Below, one piece after another: positions 60,973 to 64,000 of a stretch of DNA of 64,000 nt. Positions within the stretch are counted from its first letter, which is position 1, and every line of letters starts with the position of its first letter. The stretch spans positions 62,001 through 126,000 of the forward strand of contig NZ_JANPLK010000049.1 of assembly GCF_031426495.1 (NCBI RefSeq). The letters are read 5' to 3'. Below the pieces are notes generated by a model. That model ran no database searches. It was given only the letters and a program-made list of their open reading frames with translations, and had not been told where the DNA came from. The position numbers and the translations under genes are program-made. Source of the DNA: Gemmatimonas sp. (GTDB taxonomy: Bacteria > Gemmatimonadota > Gemmatimonadetes > Gemmatimonadales > Gemmatimonadaceae).

Positions 60973-61983
60973 TCACGGCGGGCATGGACTGCCGGGTGCG
61001 GCGCCCGAGAACTGCTGCGCAAAAAACGGCAACACGCGCTGCTCGAACCGTTGTCGCGTACGATCGGTGTGCCCGCCGGCGAACGCATCGAGGCGATAGG
61101 GGATCTTGGCGCGGGCCAGTGCGTCGGCGTAGGCGCGCGACCCCAACGGCACACTGGCGATGGCGTCGTCGAGCCCGTACTCGATGACCACGGCGCAGCT
61201 GCGGCGCAGGCCCGTGGCGTCTTTGGTGAGCTGATCGACCGGCAGAAACTTTGACCACGCGCCGGGCTGGTCGAACGGCGCCGCGAAGGCGGCGGTCATG
61301 GCGCGGGCGAGGCGCACACTGCCAGCGATTGGTTGCGGCGGCGTGAGTGTGGAGTCACGCACGTACGGCCAGATTTCACTTGTGGGCGCGAGCTCACCCA
61401 CCAACGCCGTGCAACACGGACTCATGGCGTACACCGCGCCGAATACGTCGCTGTGCTTCTGCGCGAGATACAGCGCACCAAAGCCGCCCATTGATTGTCC
61501 GGCCACTCCACGCGACGCACGGTCGGGGCGCGTGCGATAGCGCGCATCGATGTAGCGCACCAACTCCTGCGATACAAAGTCATCCCATTTACCGAACGCT
61601 GACGAGTTCACATAAAAGCTGCCGCCCATCGCGTTGTCGGCACTCGGCATCACCACCAGGAACTCGCCGGCATCGACGCGCCAGAGACTGTCCATCGTTT
61701 GCTGCAGGTCGAGCCCCTGGTACGAGCCATCGAGCCATTCACGCGGATGCGACGTGAAGCCATGCAGCAAGTACAGCACGGGGAAGCGGCGGTTCGGTGT
61801 GCGGTCGTAGCTGGGCGGCGTGTAGACGAACACTTCACGATTCGGCGTGTCGCCGATGGCGTTGCCGGCGAGTGCCTTGGAGCGGATCGTGTCGACGAGA
61901 ATGCGTCCCTGCGCCGTGAGCGGCGCGGGGAGGCAGAGCACGAGGAGGAAGAGGCGGAGGGCGAACAGGATTGATCGGCGCAT
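60973..61983 (-). CDS. Secreted esterase (S-formylglutathione hydrolase/esterase D type)
   Basis: The 336-residue protein has a signal peptide ending PLTAQ, a substrate region with PVLYLLHGFTSHPREWL, Ser164 in AGQSMGGFG, an Asp near residue 270 and His305 in AGGHTDR. It resembles the esterase family with feruloyl and enterochelin esterases. It is upstream of the amidohydrolase by about 100 bp, so may be cotranscribed. Confidence 0.85.
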   Translation of the reverse strand: MRRSILFALRLFLLVLCLPAPLTAQGRILVDTIRSKALAGNAIGDTPNREVFVYTPPSYDRTPNRRFPVLYLLHGFTSHPREWLDGSYQGLDLQQTMDSLWRVDAGEFLVVMPSADNAMGGSFYVNSSAFGKWDDFVSQELVRYIDARYRTRPDRASRGVAGQSMGGFGALYLAQKHSDVFGAVYAMSPCCTALVGELAPTSEIWPYVRDSTLTPPQPIAGSVRLARAMTAAFAAPFDQPGAWSKFLPVDQLTKDATGLRRSCAVVIEYGLDDAIASVPLGSRAYADALARAKIPYRLDAFAGGHTDRTRQRFEQRVLPFFAQQFSGAAPGSPCPP

Positions 61984-62006
61984 GCGGCTATTCTAGCGTG
62001 AAGCGC

Positions 62007-62798
62007 TTAGCGCTGAGCAGAAACAGTGATCATCCCGGCGCCCTCGAGCGCGCGCGAGCACAGGGCCCGTGAGGAACTGGCGAGGCCCGCAGGTGGAACG
62101 TCCGGCTTGGGAAGCCGACGCGCCTCACGTGGGTCGGTGTCGACCTGAAACGCAAAGGCCAGACACACCTGTCGGCGCACGGGGACATTGCCCACGTGAG
62201 AGACGCGGAAATTCCCGACCGTCAGCCATTGTTCGACGGAGCGGACGAAATCCGCATGGGTTCCCGCGAACAGGCGCACACTGTTCTTCTCGGGGCGGCC
62301 GGTCGTATCGACCACAAACATCGCGAACACCGACCCGCGCGCACCAGCGAGTCGCTGCGCGTTGGGGAACGCCGGACCGCGTCCTCCCTTCGGAAAGAGC
62401 GACGCTGCATCCACATCCACGTCCACATACGGCCGCGTGTCCGACTCGCGTTGGATCGGCAACGGGAAATCCTTCGGCGTCGGCGCTACTCCCGCTTCGA
62501 TCTCGACCGGTACGCGATGCACGCGCGGCGCGGTTTTCCCGAACGAGAGCACGTAGCTCCCCGCGCTCGGCGCGACCACCGTGAACTGCCCCGTGGCATC
62601 GGTGGTCGTTTCGTCGAGCGCCACCAGTCCGGTGTCGGACATCTGCACGAGGCGCACCACGTAGTCGACGGCCGGCTTCATGGTGCGGTCATCCGTCACG
62701 CGGCCGCCGATGACCTGGGCGGAGAGCCTGTCGGGGAATGCGGACGCGGCCGTGGTCAACAATGCCGCCGCGAGAACGGAAGAACGCCAATATTCCAT
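62007..62798 (-). CDS. Secreted CarboxypepD_reg-like and TonB-C-like protein
   Basis: The 263-residue protein has a signal peptide ending RLSAQ, a regulatory-like sandwich (IGGRVTDDRTMKPAVDYVV, TTTDATGQFTVVAPSAGSYVL), then a TonB-C-like domain (about 145-225; GARGSVFAMFVVDTTGRPEK). It lacks a TonB-type anchor. The protein resembles 55853-56719 in layout. No partner is visible. Confidence 0.65.
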   Translation of the reverse strand: MEYWRSSVLAAALLTTAASAFPDRLSAQVIGGRVTDDRTMKPAVDYVVRLVQMSDTGLVALDETTTDATGQFTVVAPSAGSYVLSFGKTAPRVHRVPVEIEAGVAPTPKDFPLPIQRESDTRPYVDVDVDAASLFPKGGRGPAFPNAQRLAGARGSVFAMFVVDTTGRPEKNSVRLFAGTHADFVRSVEQWLTVGNFRVSHVGNVPVRRQVCLAFAFQVDTDPREARRLPKPDVPPAGLASSSRALCSRALEGAGMITVSAQR

Positions 62799-62821
62799 GA
62801 CCGTACATTACATTCTGTCCC

Positions 62822-63667
62822 GTGTCCTCGCCTCTCTTCGTCATCGCCCAGTACCTGCTGCCCAAGCGGGCCCTCACGTCGCTGGCCGGCGCCTTCGCGT
62901 CGGCCCGGCGCGGCGAACAGACGACCTCGGTGATCCGCTGGTTCGTGGCCAAGTACGGCGTCAACATGAGCGAGGCGGCCGAGCCGGACATCACCACGTA
63001 TGCCACGTTCAACGACTTCTTCACGCGTGCACTGAAGCCAGGCGCGCGATCCATTGCCCAGGCCGAGTTCGTGTGTCCGGTGGACGGCGCGATCAGTCAG
63101 CTCGGTCCCATCACCGGCGATCAGATCTTTCAGGCGAAGGGGCACAGTTACTCCACCACGGCGCTGGTCGGTGGCGATGCATCACTGGCCGCGCCCTACG
63201 CCAACGGGGACTTCGCCACGATCTATCTGAGCCCCAGGGATTACCATCGCATTCACATGCCGTGCGATGGGCGTCTGGTGCGCATGATTCACGTGCCTGG
63301 CGACTTGTTCTCAGTGAATCCCACCACCGCGCGCGGCGTGCCAGGACTGTTCGCGCGCAACGAACGCGTGGTGTGCCTGTTCGAGGGCGCCCACGGGCCG
63401 TTCGTGATGGTGCTGGTGGGCGCCACGATCGTGGGCAGCATGGCCACCGTGTGGCACGGTATCGTGAACCCGCCGCGCCCGGGCACGGTGCGCGAGTGGG
63501 ACTACACCGACCAGACCATCCATCTCGCCCAAGGCGACGAGATGGGACGTTTCCTGCTAGGCTCTACGGTGGTGATGCTCTTCCCGCCGAAGACCGTCAC
63601 GTTCACCGCGCCGTGGGCCGCCGAACGGCCCGTGCGCATGGGTGAACCGATGGGGACGCGGCCGTAA
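62822..63667 (+). CDS. psd: Phosphatidylserine decarboxylase
   Basis: The 281-residue proenzyme has the LGST autoprocessing motif (FLLGSTVVMLF; Ser248 forms the pyruvoyl group). HPGDLF-like segments include VPGDLFSVNPTTARGVPGLFARNERV, and earlier YATFNDFFTRALKPGARSI. It makes phosphatidylethanolamine in the inner membrane. GTG 62822 is the start. Decarboxylase residues look normal for the family. Confidence 0.93.
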   Translation: MSSPLFVIAQYLLPKRALTSLAGAFASARRGEQTTSVIRWFVAKYGVNMSEAAEPDITTYATFNDFFTRALKPGARSIAQAEFVCPVDGAISQLGPITGDQIFQAKGHSYSTTALVGGDASLAAPYANGDFATIYLSPRDYHRIHMPCDGRLVRMIHVPGDLFSVNPTTARGVPGLFARNERVVCLFEGAHGPFVMVLVGATIVGSMATVWHGIVNPPRPGTVREWDYTDQTIHLAQGDEMGRFLLGSTVVMLFPPKTVTFTAPWAAERPVRMGEPMGTRP

Positions 63668-64000
63668 CTACGCGGTCTTCTTGGTGCCGAACGACACGAA
63701 CATCGGCACGAACATCATCGCCGCCGCCAGCAGCAACGAGATCACGCTGATCATTTTGCCACGCGCGTAGGTCGGCGAGTCGAACCACAACCGCACCTCC
63801 TTCGCCCCCGGCGGAATATCCACGCTGATCAGCGTGTGATCGGCGCGACGCACGATGCCCGGCTTGCCATCCACTTCGGCGTGCCAATCCGGATACCAGT
63901 TCTCCGATACCAGCAACTGACTAGTCGCTGCTTCGGCACCGGTGAGCGATATGCGCATCTTGCCGGCGCTCCACTCGGTCACCGTGGCCTTCACCTGCGG
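63668..64000 (-). CDS. C-terminal end of a YfhO-like membrane protein (partial)
   Basis: The frame stays open to the window edge. The end has SENWYPDWHAEVDGKPGIVRRA (outline) and WFDSPTYARGKMISVISLLL, as in YfhO-family membrane proteins, which are large multi-helix glycosyltransferase-like proteins. A final membrane helix and a Lys-rich tail close it. The start is outside the window. Confidence 0.7.
   Translation of the reverse strand, partial: PQVKATVTEWSAGKMRISLTGAEAATSQLLVSENWYPDWHAEVDGKPGIVRRADHTLISVDIPPGAKEVRLWFDSPTYARGKMISVISLLLAAAMMFVPMFVSFGTKKTA

Noticed and set aside
57609..61187. 1192-codon open frame on the plus strand opposite the amidohydrolase
   Set aside because: It mirrors the real minus-strand gene in GC-rich DNA and its translation is Arg/His-rich with no domain. 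The minus-strand frame has a signal peptide, propeller and hydrolase motifs.

Overview
The window is high-GC chromosomal DNA with dense coding, many GTG starts and 4-bp start/stop overlaps. It carries a SusC/SusD-type outer-membrane pair, several secreted TolB/PD40 beta-propeller enzymes, VPS10/BNR repeat proteins, Big-like domain proteins and many lipoproteins. This mix points to a Gemmatimonadota bacterium close to Gemmatimonas. That is an inference from gene content; no rRNA gene is present to confirm it.

Layout. 1-14.3 kb holds a secreted propeller/gamma-glutamyltransferase fusion, an S9 peptidase, a lipoprotein, a SusD-SusC operon, a divergent plug-only TonB-receptor-like gene and two secreted proteins. 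14.4-22.1 kb is a minus-strand phenylacetate operon in the order paaG-paaH-paaI-paaJ-paaY-paaZ, ending in a MATE exporter. 22.3-26.5 kb (plus strand) holds a small membrane protein, a fused E1 alpha/beta 2-oxoacid dehydrogenase and an OmpA protein. 26.6-29.2 kb is the second phenylacetate operon, paaA-paaB-paaC-paaD, divergent from a paaF-like hydratase operon. 30-47 kb is mostly envelope and secreted functions: VPS10/BNR protein, glycoside hydrolase family 3, porin, a second plug-only protein, lytic transglycosylase, and an LVIVD/YVTN propeller pair.

48.0-51.8 kb looks like an acquired segment. Two copies of a tRNA-Leu(GAG) 3' half flank a lipoprotein and a hipBA toxin-antitoxin pair. A second pair, a winged-helix/nucleotidyltransferase gene with a HEPN gene, follows and lies between short direct repeats; the last repeat overlaps the end of a sensor-kinase gene. 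51.8-54.3 kb is a PepSY/response regulator/histidine kinase cluster. 54.5-64 kb holds an AMI1-type amidase, two secreted TonB-C-like proteins, a flavin-fold protein, a giant propeller-amidohydrolase, an esterase, phosphatidylserine decarboxylase and the end of a YfhO-like membrane protein.

The paa genes encode the aerobic CoA-thioester route for phenylacetate: epoxidation (PaaABC with PaaD), isomerisation and ring opening (PaaG, PaaZ), then beta-oxidation (PaaF, PaaH, PaaJ), with the thioesterases PaaI and PaaY. The reductase PaaE and the ligase PaaK are not in the window. The least-described material is the barrel-less plug proteins and secreted TonB-C-like proteins, and the tRNA-Leu-bounded toxin-antitoxin mosaic.
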